From positions 1,518,176-1,582,175 of the forward strand of contig OY811980.1 of NCBI GenBank assembly GCA_963681505.1: a stretch of 64,000 nucleotides of DNA, written 5' to 3'. The notes beneath the pieces are model-generated. The model was not told the origin of the DNA. It saw only the letters and a program-made list of their open reading frames with translations, and did no database searches. This document shows positions 36,942-59,500 of this stretch, in pieces (position 1 is the stretch's first letter; every line of letters begins with the position of its first letter). The translations under genes were made by a program, and so were the position numbers. This stretch comes from Eunapius fragilis (taxonomy: Eukaryota > Porifera > Demospongiae > Spongillida > Spongillidae).

Positions 36942-39351
36942 ATTACTCGTGTGTGTACTTATAAAGAATTGCACCAACAAATGGATATAATGTAAAGTAT
37001 TCACACATCCACAAAATAGGGTTATGTGTGTGTGTGTGAGCATAGCTCCCCCCCCCCCCAAAAAAAATGCCTTTATTGGTTTCCTTGGTTACGAGGCCCC
37101 CTCTCGGTACACCCTGGTTTATGATGCGATGTTATAACCATGAAATACTATGAAGTACACGAACTGGCTCTGTCAGGGCAGTGGTTGCAGGCAGTTGTTT
37201 CCAAATATTAATGTCGTAGATACTGATTTCAAAATGTCACATGGGAGCTTTTCCCCCTTTTGCTTATCACTCAAATACAATGACAAGCCCTATCTGCCCA
37301 AACCAATGCATATATAAATCAAACAGAAGAAGTCTAGCACACAAGAGAGGGTAGTGGACACACGAGACGATATAATGACTTAAGGCACATCCTTGTAAAA
37401 CTGCTGACTTAACATGTATGAGGCAACGCTACCTGTGAGTTAACTTATGCCAAGTGATTAAGCAAAAATGCCTTTTGGAAGTAGCCCCCCATAATCATGT
37501 CTTGCTACAAGTATTCTCACAGACACAGCTGCTTGCGTTGTGGCCTTGTAGGCACCTTGGTGTTATGGCCTTTGTAAAGTGGGATTCTGTAATGAGTAGC
37601 ATACACACACCACACAAACACACACAGTAATCATAACACAAACCTTTGTGAGAATCGTGTGTATATCGTCTGGAAGGAACTTCAGTTTGTTGTGAGCAAG
37701 GTTCAACACTTGCACCCAGTGCACCATGTACAGCCACTCTTGGGAGAGACTTGTAAGACCGAGGTCAAACCAGGATACCGTCTCTTGCGTCCTGTCCACA
37801 CCCACTCTCCACAGCAGTTCACCCACAATGAAGGGATCGTTGGAACTCAATGCCACGGGTAAGGCTATATCAGCCGACACCTGCTTGCTCACAAGAGCCC
37901 TGACCACTGGCACGAGGTTTTCTTCGTCCTCTAGAGCGTCCAATGTGTGACTGGTTACGACCGAACTCGAAGCAACCAGAGACCACTCTTGGGATGAAGT
38001 GCGTGACGTGCTGCAAGATGACTCACTCTGACTGCGCGGCAGAGGTGAGGGGAACGCTGTCCTCGTCGCAGGGGCCGTGTTGGCCCGTGCCTTGGGAGGT
38101 CTGCCACGCTCCCCAAAGAGGACCTCCAGGGCCGACTTGTCCCGAAGCAGTACCGCCTTGATCAGCAGGAGTGTGGCGTGGGACTTCTCCTTGCCGAGGT
38201 TCCTGGCAAAGTGTAGGGCGTTGTCTATCTTTGGGAGGTCAGCGCAGAAGTTTGCGAGCAGCCCGACATTCAGGTGGCTGTCGTTGAGCACTGCGGCCAC
38301 GATGGCCTGGTTGGTGTAAGGGTAGTCTGCTTCTAGGCCCTCAGGACTGGTGTGGAGCAGCTCAATCAGCTTCTTGTTGCCAGTGGCTGTGAATTTTTAA
38401 AAGGTTACCTACTATAAAATGTGTTCTACTGTATCACTTCATCTTATTTCCCCCCAATAAAGCACATACACACACATACACACACACATACTCACACACA
38501 CACAATGGACTACTTAACTTTTACCTGTTTAAAAGGCAGCATATTAACAATTGGTTCTATAAATCGATCCTAAGTGGCTATGTCCCAGAAGCTTTTTGGG
38601 TAGAAACGTATTACATAATACTTTAGGGGGAAGGGGGGGGGTATCCCAACTGCCCCTGCTACACGTTTCTTTGTAAGTAATCTAATATTAGACTGCTCTG
38701 GATGAGATCATACAAGATCACACCGCAAAACTACACCCACTCATACACAATTATAATAAGCACTGCATGAGCAATCCCAATAGTTTCACCTTCACTAAAT
38801 TTACCTCGTCGGTTTTCGCTTTCCTCCGCCGCAACTAGTTCACACCCGGCTTCGGCCTCCCTCACGATCTCTGCAAGTTATTCTAAATAACATCTCACAA
38901 CGCACCGCACGCTACGTTCACCCCCCCCCTTCACTTATATACCTTCGCTGTGCAGCACACGCACGACACCGTCCTTTGAGCTAGCCTCTGCCACCTGCTT
39001 GGCCGTCTTCCCCAAGACGTCCTTCAGGCCCAGGTCCGCTTTGTAGCTGAGCAGGAGCTGGGCGGCTTCCGGATGACCGCCCTTTGCGGCGAGGTGCAAA
39101 GGCGTGTGTCCCCCCTTTGAGCGACTGTTGATGTCGGCGCCACAGGCAACAAGCAAGTCGACCAGCGAGGTGTGGCCATTCGCAGCAGCTTCGTGCAGGG
39201 GCGTGTACTGCAGCGGACCCGCGCAGTAGCTGAGCTTAGTTCTCAACGTGTCCTCATCGAGCCTGTTAATATAGTCCTGAACTTCCTTAAGCCTTCCTTC
39301 TTGGCACAACCTGTTCAAATACCCCTCTCCATAGCTTATGCCATTCGCCAT
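32071..39351 (-). CDS. LRRK1: LRRK1-like ROCO protein with a catalytically degenerate kinase domain
   Basis: Large cytosolic ROCO signalling protein. Exons 39351-38943, 38870-38805, 38386-37644 and 36852-32071 join in phase to 6000 nt, 1999 aa (human LRRK1 is about 2015). Order: ankyrin repeats (about 45-130; PLHEAAANGHTSLVDLLVAC), LRRs (about 385-530), Roc GTPase with P-loop GKPRRGKSS (about 568), DFNG (switch II) and THLD (guanine-specificity position), COR, kinase fold (about 1150-1400), beta-propeller-like region (about 1410-1760) and a disordered tail. In the kinase, the beta-3 Lys position reads VTIRCY, HRD is retained as LRDLKAEG, and the DFG position reads ANLE, so the metal-binding Asp is missing; no glycine loop is evident. 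The ankyrin N terminus favours LRRK1 over LRRK2. The last exon, 4.8 kb, is unusually long for this window. HAUS3 ends 86 bp upstream. Confidence 0.92.
36892..36941. repeat. (TG)n next to the LRRK1 exon 4 acceptor
   Basis: On the sense strand it is (CA)n, followed by a CT/poly-C tract (36855-36880) and the acceptor at 36853. The rest of this intron (36945-37640) holds nothing I recognise. Confidence 0.9.
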
Positions 39352-39437
39352 AGTACCCTTTACAACGCTTATGTCAACATGGCATTGTCATCTGGGGACG
39401 AGTACTACATACATGTTACGTCAACTGATAAATCATT

Positions 39438-50759
<11,322 letters not shown>

Positions 50760-51138
50760 TAATCAAAAGTGTTTACGTATTATTTTTCCCGCGTAAGCAA
50801 TTAAAAACTACGCATGCGCGTAATTGGGTAATGCATTTTACATGTACATACAGAAAGTGTCAGGTCGAGCTGACTAGGTTAACCGTATAAATTAATTTGG
50901 GTAGTAGAATCATGGATACTATAGCTAACTATTGCAAACTTGCAGGCATGATTATATCTCAGTTTGGATTCATTCTATCTGCTACGTACTAGGTCAACGT
51001 ATACTAATCTGTTATAGACACAAATCTACACTTTAACACACAAGCTTAATGATGTCAAAGGGAAGAATAGAGGTCTTGTGAGCAGTGTGTTCGGAACAAT
51101 ACATTGTTTTCAAAAAGGCATTATTTAGAACGCACATC
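50760..51138. promoter_or_regulatory. Divergent promoter region, HAUS3 / coiled-coil gene
   Basis: The 379-bp spacer between the two start codons contains the palindrome CGCATGCGCG at 50811-50820, the core of the NRF1 consensus found in many animal housekeeping promoters. Function is inferred from position and motif. Confidence 0.5.
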
Positions 51139-51594
51139 ATGGCGGCTGCCAAATCTACTAGTAATCAGAGGAAAAGAAGTATCTTGTACCTAAGGGTTCA
51201 GGACGACATGGACAAGAGGAAGCAGGAGCGGACCGACGAGTATAGCGAGCTAGGCAAATCAATTGACGCGCTGAACTATAAGATCGACGACCTCCACCGC
51301 TCGTTCGAAGAACTGTTCACCAAGGTTGGGGGGCTGTACGAGCAGCGGGACGAGTTATATAAAAAGCTGGACAGCCGGGAGGGCGATGAATTTCAAATTC
51401 GTGGTGAGGTAGCGGACGTCGAAGATCAGATAGGCGTACTGGAGGAACGAATGTGTTCGTGCGAAAGGGAGATACAGCATTGCATCAAGGAGATCGGGAT
51501 TGGTATCGAGACGGAGACGGTCATAGACCACTTCAAAAACGCGAGTGACGGTAGCACACCGCCAACTAAAAAGCGGAAGCTTGGCTTGGTGTAA
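51139..51594 (+). CDS. Small coiled-coil protein with basic C terminus, unrecognised
   Basis: A single-exon 151-aa frame from the ATG at 51139 (MAAAKSTSNQRKRS). An in-frame upstream stretch back to 51085 begins with GTG and is not a likely start. Residues about 25-125 have charged heptads typical of coiled coil (DDMDKRKQERTDEYSELGKS, DQIGVLEERM). The last residues PPTKKRKLGLV form a classical monopartite nuclear-localisation-like motif. Regular codon structure, GC above the flanks and a divergent promoter with HAUS3 argue that it is a real gene. I do not recognise the family. A function together with HAUS3 would be speculation from position only. Confidence 0.62.
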   Translation: MAAAKSTSNQRKRSILYLRVQDDMDKRKQERTDEYSELGKSIDALNYKIDDLHRSFEELFTKVGGLYEQRDELYKKLDSREGDEFQIRGEVADVEDQIGVLEERMCSCEREIQHCIKEIGIGIETETVIDHFKNASDGSTPPTKKRKLGLV

Positions 51595-51890
51595 AATTCA
51601 TGTACTAGTATCACCTTTTTGTGTGTTGTGAATATTGTACTGTTTCTGCGGAAAGAAATGCACTTCCGCTGAGTCAACACGTGGTTCTCCTTTTTAATAC
51701 AGATACGGTGGGACTGGGATCGAGTTCGCGAGACTTATGACCATTCCGACGTGATTTACATGTATAGCTATGTCCGACCTCTCCAGGAGAGCACCCAGGG
51801 CGTTCCTTTTCAGTGCAAACATATGATTTATCCATATTGCAGCATAGTTATTATTATTATTTTTTCAAGTTTCTCCATAAGTAATAATAC
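51595..51890. other. Spacer 3' of the coiled-coil gene
   Basis: AT-rich; no gene, repeat array or clear polyadenylation hexamer seen. Confidence 0.4.
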
Positions 51891-51894
51891 GATA

Positions 51895-52372
51895 CAAGAG
51901 ATTACCCGAATACATAGAAATAAATAAACACAAACACGAGAAGCAGTGCTGAAATTCATTCTGGCAAGTATGGCCCATCTTCAACCTCCATTTCGCTCTA
52001 CAGCCACGAATGCACAGATTTGTGGCACGTAGGACGGCAAAAAGCATCCTTGCACGCACATAACCCCGCACTTCACTGTTGGACTTATGCAAAATTGCAG
52101 TGTTTTTCAGCCAAATGACGCATAAATGTCTTTGCCTCAAGACCCAGTGCCCCATCAGCTGTCATAACAAATGGTGTAAAAAATGCATTAATCATTATTG
52201 CAGCATATTGCATATTGCAGCATAGATTAAATTGCAAACAATTGTCAGTACAATAGATCAACCGGCAATATAACAACTTCGTTCCTCTTCTACCACTAGT
52301 TCGCAACACATCTTGTATACAGCATTCCGCAAAGTCTGAAAGAGGATAGACCGGGAAGAAAAAAAAATTCAC
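51895..52372 (-). pseudogene. Decayed retroelement fragment (C-terminal part of an RT-type polyprotein)
   Basis: On the minus strand one frame reads FTPFVMTADGALGLEAKTFM then RHLAEK. After a frameshift near 52090-52110, another reads SNSEVRGYVRARMLFAVLRA then TNLCIRGCRAKWR. This pattern (a DG-containing segment, then VRARM..A..RAT.LC.RG.R) is one I recall from the end of retrotransposon-type proteins common in cnidarian, sponge and fish genomes. The exact superfamily is not certain. The frameshift and the missing remainder make it non-functional. Confidence 0.5.
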
Positions 52373-52379
52373 TAAGATT

Positions 52380-53150
52380 TTAAAAAATTGCTAAGCAGTG
52401 ATACAGAATGCACCACCATGACTACTAGTTGTCAGCCACCTGAATCCAAACAAGAGATGTAAATCAGCCACTTTTTTGGAAGCAATAGGTGTGCCATTTC
52501 CTCTACCTCAAAATATTATCCCACACTGATGTTGAGCATGACCAACAGGCAGGGGTAAGTTTTGAGGTACTCAGAAGACAAATACATGTCATCAAAATCC
52601 ACATGCATCCATCTAAAATGTGCAGAATGCCACCCATAACACTAGCAGGATTGAAAACTGATTGCATGCCACACACAGTCTATCATGCTGGCTCTGTGGC
52701 AGAAAAATAATGTTTGCTGAAAGCCACTGGAATACAGACTTAGGGTAAAATAATCTTCCTGACATACACATTGTGACTGAGAAATGCTTTGTTGGCACAT
52801 CAAGACAATTTAAATCAATGTTCTTCACATTTGTGAACATGCAGGAACCATGAAAAGCCTTCTAATACACCAAGGAATAGCAATTCAAACTATACACAAG
52901 CACAAATCTCACCTGAATTATCCAGTGATTACAATAAATAAAAAAATCCATCAGTCATTTTATCCCCCCTGGATAGAGATGAGATACAACATAAAATTTG
53001 AAGTGAGCTAAAATGTTAGCCACCAAAATCCAACAGAGGGGAAGCATTAACCTTTGCTGGAACCAATAGGTGTGCCATTTCCTCTGCCTCAAAATATTAT
53101 CCTGCACTGATGTTGAGCATGACCAACAGGCAGGGGTAAGTTTTGAGGAA
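52380..53150. repeat. Two diverged direct copies of a ~200-bp repeat
   Basis: The block at 52483-52567 recurs at 53065-53150 with few mismatches (shared CAATAGGTGTGCCATTTCCT and TGATGTTGAGCATGACCAAC). Weaker similarity extends about 100 bp on one side. The spacing is 582 bp. They probably belong to the same transposable-element family as the adjacent fragment. Confidence 0.7.
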
Positions 53151-53449
53151 AGCACGAGCAGCTAGCTCTACAGAGCATGTGTACAACCAGGCTGCTACGT
53201 TACCCGGACCCGTTACCCTGCTTACGGTAGTGCTGATAGTACACTAAAGGAACTAGAAAGATATCCAACCAACACTTGGTACCACCTTCCATTCCTCGCT
53301 CCAGCAGTCGCTAGGCTTGGCACACGCTAATAGGATCGCTCAAGGAACTGTATTAAGTCTCTAGCTTCCCGTAACAAAACAAAACAAAAAAAAAACGAAG
53401 CGGCATGCTCCTGTATTTTTCACGTAGCACTTCTTTCAATACGGTGACC
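53151..53449. other. Spacer without recognised features
   Basis: No coding frame, tandem array or RNA gene seen apart from a short A-rich run near 53377-53397. Confidence 0.4.
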
Positions 53450-53721
53450 GTACTTATAAATAGAGCGCCACCATCTTAACACAACTTACATATCGATCGA
53501 GTTACAAGGTCGTCTGAGGATCGTCCACGCAGCGCAAAACCTTCCCGTTGGATTACATGTGCACATCTTCTATACACCCATTCCCGTACTTCTAAATAGA
53601 GCGCCACCATCTCAACACAACTTACATATCGATCGAGTTACAAGGTCGTCTGAGGATCGTCCACGCAGCGCAAAACCTTCCCGTTGGATTACATGTGCAC
53701 ATCTTCTATACATCCATTCCC
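53450..53721. repeat. 136-bp tandem duplication
   Basis: Two adjacent, nearly identical copies (53450-53585 and 53586-53721). Both contain TAGAGCGCCACCATCT, CATATCGATCGAGTTACAAG and CGTCCACGCAGCGCAAAACC. Copy 1 carries TTATAAATAG (TATA-like), whereas copy 2 has TTCTAAATAG. It lies downstream of the Kelch gene's stop codon. A second CGCATGCGCG palindrome sits at 53863-53872. Confidence 0.9.
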
Positions 53722-53936
53722 GGATACAAAAGCAAAACTTTCCCGATCTGCATCCCGTCAAGAGCCTTTAGAAGCACAACTCCATTTTAATGTCTTCGTC
53801 GCAACATGCCACCACGAGCTCGAGCAAAATAATTTCCCTCGTGATCAAACTCGCTTTCGAGTGCGCATGCGCGTACTTAAATGCACTGGCGGTAAAGAAT
53901 ATAGTCAAGGGTTCAAAAAACATGAGAATTGATTTA

Positions 53937-56505
53937 TCACTGCTCAGGGGGGGTGTCTGTTTTTGGTGAGGGCGTCGCCTTGGTCACCTGCTGTTCAACT
54001 GCCACGAGACACACACCTTCCCTCGCAGTGCTCATGCTGGGAGGAGCCTGCGACCACGTGTTCAGCAAAGGGTCATACCTCTCCACCGACGAAATGCTGC
54101 TATTTCCGTCATGTCCTCCTGCGATGTAGATGTACCCGTCCAACACAGCTGTGCCCATAGCACTCCTAGCTGTGAGCAGGGGGGCAACGGATGTCCAGTG
54201 GTTCAAGCTGGGCATGTACTTCTCCACTGAATTGTGTCTTGAAGATCCATCGCTACCGCCGATCACGTAGATGGCCCCGGCAAACGTGATTGCACCAGGA
54301 AACTTTCTGCTCACATGCATGGACGCGATGGGCGACCACGTCCTTTTGTTTGGGTCATAGCACTCTGCTGTGCTCAGGTTAGCGCCATCTGACCCCCCGA
54401 TAGCATAAATCAATCCTGCAGAGAGGAAGAGTGATGAGGAAGGAGGTAAGGAGAAGTGAGGAGGTGGGGAGGAAGGAGGTAAGGAGAAGTGAGGAGGTGG
54501 GGAGGGGGGAGGTAAGGAGAAGTGAGGAGGTGGGGAGGGAGGAGGTAAGAAGAAGTGAAGAGGTGGGGAGGGAGGAGGTAAGAAGAAGTGAGGAGGTGGG
54601 GAGGGAGGAGGTAAGGAGAAGTGAAGAGGTGGGGAGGGAGGAGGTAAGGAGAAGTGAGGAGGTGGGGAGGGAGGAGGTAAGGAGAAGTGAGGAGGTGGGG
54701 AGGGAGGGAGGAGGTAAGGAGAAGTGAGGAGGTGGGGAGGGAGGGAGGGAAGGAGGAGGTAGGGAGAAGTGAGGAGGTGGGGAGGGAGGGAGGAGGTAAG
54801 GAGAAGTGAGGAGGTGGGGAGGGAGGGAGGAGGTAAGGAGAAGTGAGGAGGTGGGGAGGGAGGGAGGAGGTAAGGAGAAGTGAGGAGGTGGGGAGGGAGG
54901 AGGTAAGGAGAAGTGAGGAGGTGGGGAGGGAGGGAGGAGGTAAGGAGAAGTGAGGAGGTGGGGAGGGAGGGAGGAGGTAGGGAGAAGTGAGGAGGTGGGG
55001 AGGGAGGGAGGAGGTAAGGAGAAGGAGGTGGGGAGGGAGGGAGGAGGTAAGGAGAAGTGAGGAGGTGGGGAGGGAGGGAGGAGGTAAGGAGAAGTGAGGA
55101 GGTGGGGAGGGAGGGAGGGAGGGAGAAGGTAGGGAGAAGTGAGGAGGTGGGGAGGGAGGAGGTAAGGAGAAGTGAGGAGGTGGGGAGGAAGGAGGTAAGG
55201 AGAAGTGAGGAGGTGGGGAGGGAGGAGGTAAGGAGAAGTGAGGAGGTGGGGAGGGAGGGAGGAGGTAAGGAGAAGTGAGGAGGTGGGGAGGGAGGGAGGG
55301 AGGGAGGAGGTAGGGAGAAGTGAGGAGGTGGGGAGGGAGGAGGTAAGGAGAAGTGAGGAGGTGGGGAGGAAGGAGGTAAGGAGAAGTGAGGAGGTGAGGA
55401 GGGAGGAGGTAAGGAGAAGTGAGGTGGGGAGGGGAGGTAAGGAGAAGTGAGGAGGTGGGGAGAGGAGGTAAGGAGAAGTGAGGAGGTGGGGAGGGAGGAG
55501 GTAAGAAGAAGAAGAAGTGAGGAGGTGGGGAGGGAGGGAGGAGGTAAGGAGAAGTGAGGAGGTGGGGAGGGAGGGAGGAGGTAAGGAGAAGTGAGGAGGT
55601 GGGGAGGGAGGGAGGGAGGAGGTAAGGAGAAGTGAGGAGGTGGGGAGGGAGGGGGGAGGTAGGAGAGGTGAGGAGGTAAGAAGATGTGAGAAGGTAGAAA
55701 GGGAAGAGGACGGAGGGAGAAAAAAAAGTACTCACTACACAACACTGGGTGCAAGGAATAGGGGGTGGGGGGGGGGGGGGGGGGTAATATACCACCACAT
55801 GTGCACGCGCCAAGACCAAATCGACTGCAATTCATGTCAGAGACAGGAGTCCACTTGTTGGTCTGGGGACTGTACTGCTCCACTGTCTTGAGAGGTGACA
55901 CACCATCGAATCCACCAATGGCGTACAGCAAACCTTTTGAGCAGATTGAACAAGCTTAAAAATAAAAGACTTACTCCCACAGCCACCACACCAACACCAT
56001 TCCTGGTCAGACGTATCCCCCCATGGCCACCAACACCATTCCGGGTCAGACTTATCCCCCCCCCCCCCCCCCCCCCCATGGCCGTCAACACCATTCCTGG
56101 TCAAACTTATCCCCCCATGGCCACCAACACCATTCCTAGTCAAACTTATACCCCATGGCCACCAACATCACTCCTAGTCAGACTTATGCCCCATGGCCAC
56201 CAACACCATTCCTGGTCAGACTTACCCCCCAAGGCCACCACACCAACACCATTCCTGGCTGATGTCATTTCGGGAACATCTGTGCTCCACTTTTCATCTT
56301 TTAGATCGTAGCGGTCCACTGTGTTCAGCCTGGATATGTTACTCCCGCCAACCACGTAGATTGAATTGTCCAAGATGGCGGCTCCTGCACCCCACCTGTT
56401 GGTTACCATGGCGTTGACCACCTTCCACTGTGTAATGTTCTGGCTGTACTGCTCCACCGAATTAGTAGGTTCCCTCCTCCCCATGCCACCCATTGCTAAC
56501 AACAC
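53937..56505 (-). CDS. Kelch-like protein, C-terminal six-blade Kelch propeller (partial, continues past right edge)
   Basis: Last three exons of a probable BTB-BACK-Kelch (KLHL) substrate adaptor for Cullin-3 ubiquitin ligase: 56505-56226, 55933-55796 and 54415-53937, joined in phase 1 both times. They encode about 299 aa with six Kelch repeats: LLAMGGMGR, IYVVGGSNIS, LLYAIGGFDG, LIYAIGGSDG, IYVIGGSDGS and IYIAGGHDGN, each with its trailing Y...W pattern (VEQYSP..W, ERYDPLLNTW). Six blades complete a propeller, so BTB and BACK should lie upstream, beyond the satellite that reaches the window edge. The protein ends in a Thr/Pro/Glu-rich tail. The exact KLHL member cannot be told from the propeller alone. 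The donor at 56225 sits in an array of its own copies. Confidence 0.9.
54425..55700. repeat. ~35-bp GA-rich minisatellite, Kelch gene last intron
   Basis: About 35 units of GAGGAGGTAAGGAGAAGTGA plus GGAGGTGGGGAGGGA with GGGA expansions. On the sense strand it is TC-rich with CTTACCTCC in each unit and reaches within 10 bp of the acceptor at 54416. Long Ser/Pro/Leu frames across it are not coding. Confidence 0.95.
55768..55785. repeat. Poly-G tract, Kelch gene intron
   Basis: Run of G (poly-C on the sense strand) about 10 bp after the donor at 55795. Confidence 0.9.
55969..56263. repeat. Array of exon-end-plus-donor copies, Kelch gene
   Basis: The last ~33 bp of the 56505-56226 exon with its donor are repeated six times into the intron at 38-55 bp spacing. 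Donor-equivalent positions on the sense strand: GTAAGT 56225-56220 (functional), ATAAGT 56187-56182, 56149-56144, 56110-56105 and 56055-56050, ATACGT 56016-56011, and GTAAGT 55974-55969. The 56055 copy carries a poly-C expansion at 56057-56078. Confidence 0.92.
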
Positions 56506-56514
56506 CTGCAAAAG

Positions 56515-59500
56515 TAAGATAAGTGTACTGTAAGAGAAGTGTACTGTAAGAGAAATGTACTGTAAGTGAAGTGTACTGTAAGTGAAGTGTACTGTAAGTG
56601 AAGTGTACTGTAAGAGAAGTGTACTGTAAGTGAGGTGTACTGTAAGTGAAGTGTACTGTAAGAGAAGTGTACTGTAAGTGAAGTGTACTGTAAGTGAAGT
56701 GTACTGTAAGAGAAGTGTACTGTAAGAGAAGTGTACTGTAAGAGAAGTGTACTGTAAGTGAGGTGTACTGTAAGTGAAGTGTACTGTAAGAGAAGTGTAC
56801 TGTAAGTGAAGTGTACTGTAAGTGAAGTGTACTGTAAGAGAAGTGTACTGTAAGAGAAGTGTACTGTAAGTGAAGTGTACTGTAAGTGAAGTGTACTGTA
56901 AGAGAAGTGTACTGTAAGAGAAGTGTACTGTAAGAGAAGTGTACTGTAAGTGAGGTGTACTGTAAGTGAAGTGTACTGTAAGAGAAGTGTACTGTAAGTG
57001 AAGTGTACTGTAAGTGAAGTGTACTGTAAGAGAAGTGTACTGTAAGAGAAGTGTACTGTAAGAGAAGTGTACTGTAAGTGAGGTGTACTGTAAGAGAAGT
57101 GTACTGTAAGTGAAGTGTACTGTAAGAGAAGTGTACTGTAAGTGAAGTGTACTGTAAGTGAAGTGTACTGTAAGTGAGGTGTACTGTAAGTGAAGTGTAC
57201 TGTAAGTGAAGTGTACTGTAAGAGAAGTGTACTGTAAGTGAGGTGTACTGTAAGAGAAGTGTACTGTAAGAGAAGTGTACTGTAAGTGAGGTGTACTGTA
57301 AGTGAGGTGTACTGTAAGTGAGGTGTACTGTAAGTGAGGTGTACTGTAAGAGAAGTGTACTGTAAGAGAAGTGTACTGTAAGTGAGGTGTACTGTAAGTG
57401 AGGTGTACTGTAAGAGAAGTGTACTGTAAGAGAAGTGTACTGTAAGAGAAGTGTACTGTAAGAGAAGTGTACTGTAAGAGAAGTGTACTGTAAGTGAAGT
57501 GTACTGTAAGAGAAGTGTACTGTAAGTGAGGTGTACTGTAAGTGAAGTGTACTGTAAGAGAAGTGTACTGTAAGAGAAGTGTACTGTAAGTGAGGTGTAC
57601 TGTAAGTGAAGTGTACTGTAAGAGAAGTGTACTGTAAGTGAGGTGTACTGTAAGTGAGGTGTACTGTAAGTGAGGTGTACTGTAAGAGAAGTGTACTGTA
57701 AGAGAAGTGTACTGTAAGAGAAGTGTACTGTAAGTGAAGTGTACTGTAAGTGAGGTGTACTGTAAGTGAAGTGTACTGTAAGTGAAGTGTACTGTAAGAG
57801 AAGTGTACTGTAAGTGAAGTGTACTGTAAGTGAAGTGTACTGTAAGTGAAGTGTACTGTAAGAGAAGTGTACTGTAAGTGAAGTGTACTGTAAGTGAGGT
57901 GTACTGTAAGTGAAGTGTACTGTAAGTTAAGTGTACTGTAAGAGAAGTGTACTGTAAGTGAGGTGTACTGTAAGAGAAGTGTACTGTAAGTGAGGTGTAC
58001 TGTAAGTTAAGTGTACTGTAAGAGAAGTGTACTGTAAGTGAGGTGTACTGTAAGAGAAGTGTACTGTAAGTGAGGTGTACTGTAAGAGAAGTGTACTGTA
58101 AGAGAAGTGTACAGTAAGTGAGGTGTACGGTAAGAGAAGTGTACTGTAAGTGAAGTGTACTGTAAGTGAAGTGTACTGTAAGTGAAGTGTACTGTAAGAG
58201 AAGTGTACTGTAAGTGAGGTGTACTGTAAGTGAAGTGTACTGTAAGAGAAGTGTACTGTAAGTGAAGTGTACTGTAAGAGAAGTGTACTGTAAGAGAAGT
58301 GTACTGTAAGAGAAGTGTACTGTAAGTGAAGTGTACTGTAAGTGAAGTGTACTGTAAGAGAAGTGTACTGTAAGTGAGGTGTACTGTAAGTGAGGTGTAC
58401 TGTAAGTGAGGTGTACTGTAAGTGAGGTGTACTGTAAGTGAAGTGTACTGTAAGAGAAGTGTACTGTAAGAGAAGTGTACTGTAAGTGAAGTGTACTGTA
58501 AGTGATGTGTACTGTAAGTGATGTGTACTGTAAGTGAGGTGTACTGTAAGAGAAGTGTACTGTAAGAGAAGTGTACTGTAAGTGAAGTGTACTGTAAGTG
58601 AGGTGTACTGTAAGAGAAGTGTACTGTAAGTGAGGTGTACTGTAAGTGAAGTGTACTGTAAGTGAAGTGTACTGTAAGAGAAGTGTACTGTAAGTGAGGT
58701 GTACTGTAAGAGAAGTGTACTGTAAGTGAGGTGTACTGTAAGTGAGGTGTACTGTAAGTGAGGTGTACTGTAAGAGAAGTGTACTGTAAGAAGTGTACTG
58801 TAAGTGAAGTGTACTGTAAGAGAAGTGTACTGTAAGTGAGGTGTACTGTAAGTGAAGTGTACTGTAAGAGAAGTGTACTGTAAGTGAAGTGTACTGTAAG
58901 AGAAGTGTACTGTAAGTGAAGTGTACTGTAAGTGAGGTGTACTGTAAGTGAAGTGTACTGTAAGTGAGGTGTACTGTAAGAGAAGTGTACTGTAAGTGAA
59001 GTGTACTGTAAGTGAAGTGTACTGTAAGTGAAGTGTACTGTAAGAGAAGTGTACTGTAAGTGAAGTGTACTGTAAGTGAGGTGTACTGTAAGTGAAGTGT
59101 ACTGTAAGTGAAGTGTACTGTAAGTGAAGTGTACTGTAAGTGAAGTGTACTGTAAGTGAGGTGTACTGTAAGTGAAGTGTACTGTAAGAGAAGTGTACTG
59201 TAAGAGAAGTGTACTGGTAAGAGAAGTGTACTGTAAGAGAAGTGTACTGTAAGAGAAGTGTACTGTAAGTGAGGTGTACTGTAAGTGAAGTGTACTGTAA
59301 GAGAAGTGTACTGTAAGTGAAGTGTACTGTAAGTGAGGTGTACTGTAAGAGAAGTGTACTGTAAGTGAGGTGTACTGTAAGTGAAGTGTACTGTAAGTGA
59401 AGTGTACTGTAAGAGAAGTGTACTGTAAGTGAAGTGTACTGTAAGAGAAGTGTACTGTAAGAGAAGTGTACTGTAAGAGAAGTGTACTGTAAGTGAGGTG

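Noticed and set aside
53937-55931. A continuous 664-codon frame joining two Kelch exons through a Pro/Ser/Leu-rich stretch
   Set aside because: The middle part is the sense strand of a GA-rich minisatellite. Good splice sites at 55795 and 54416 remove it and keep the Kelch repeats in frame.
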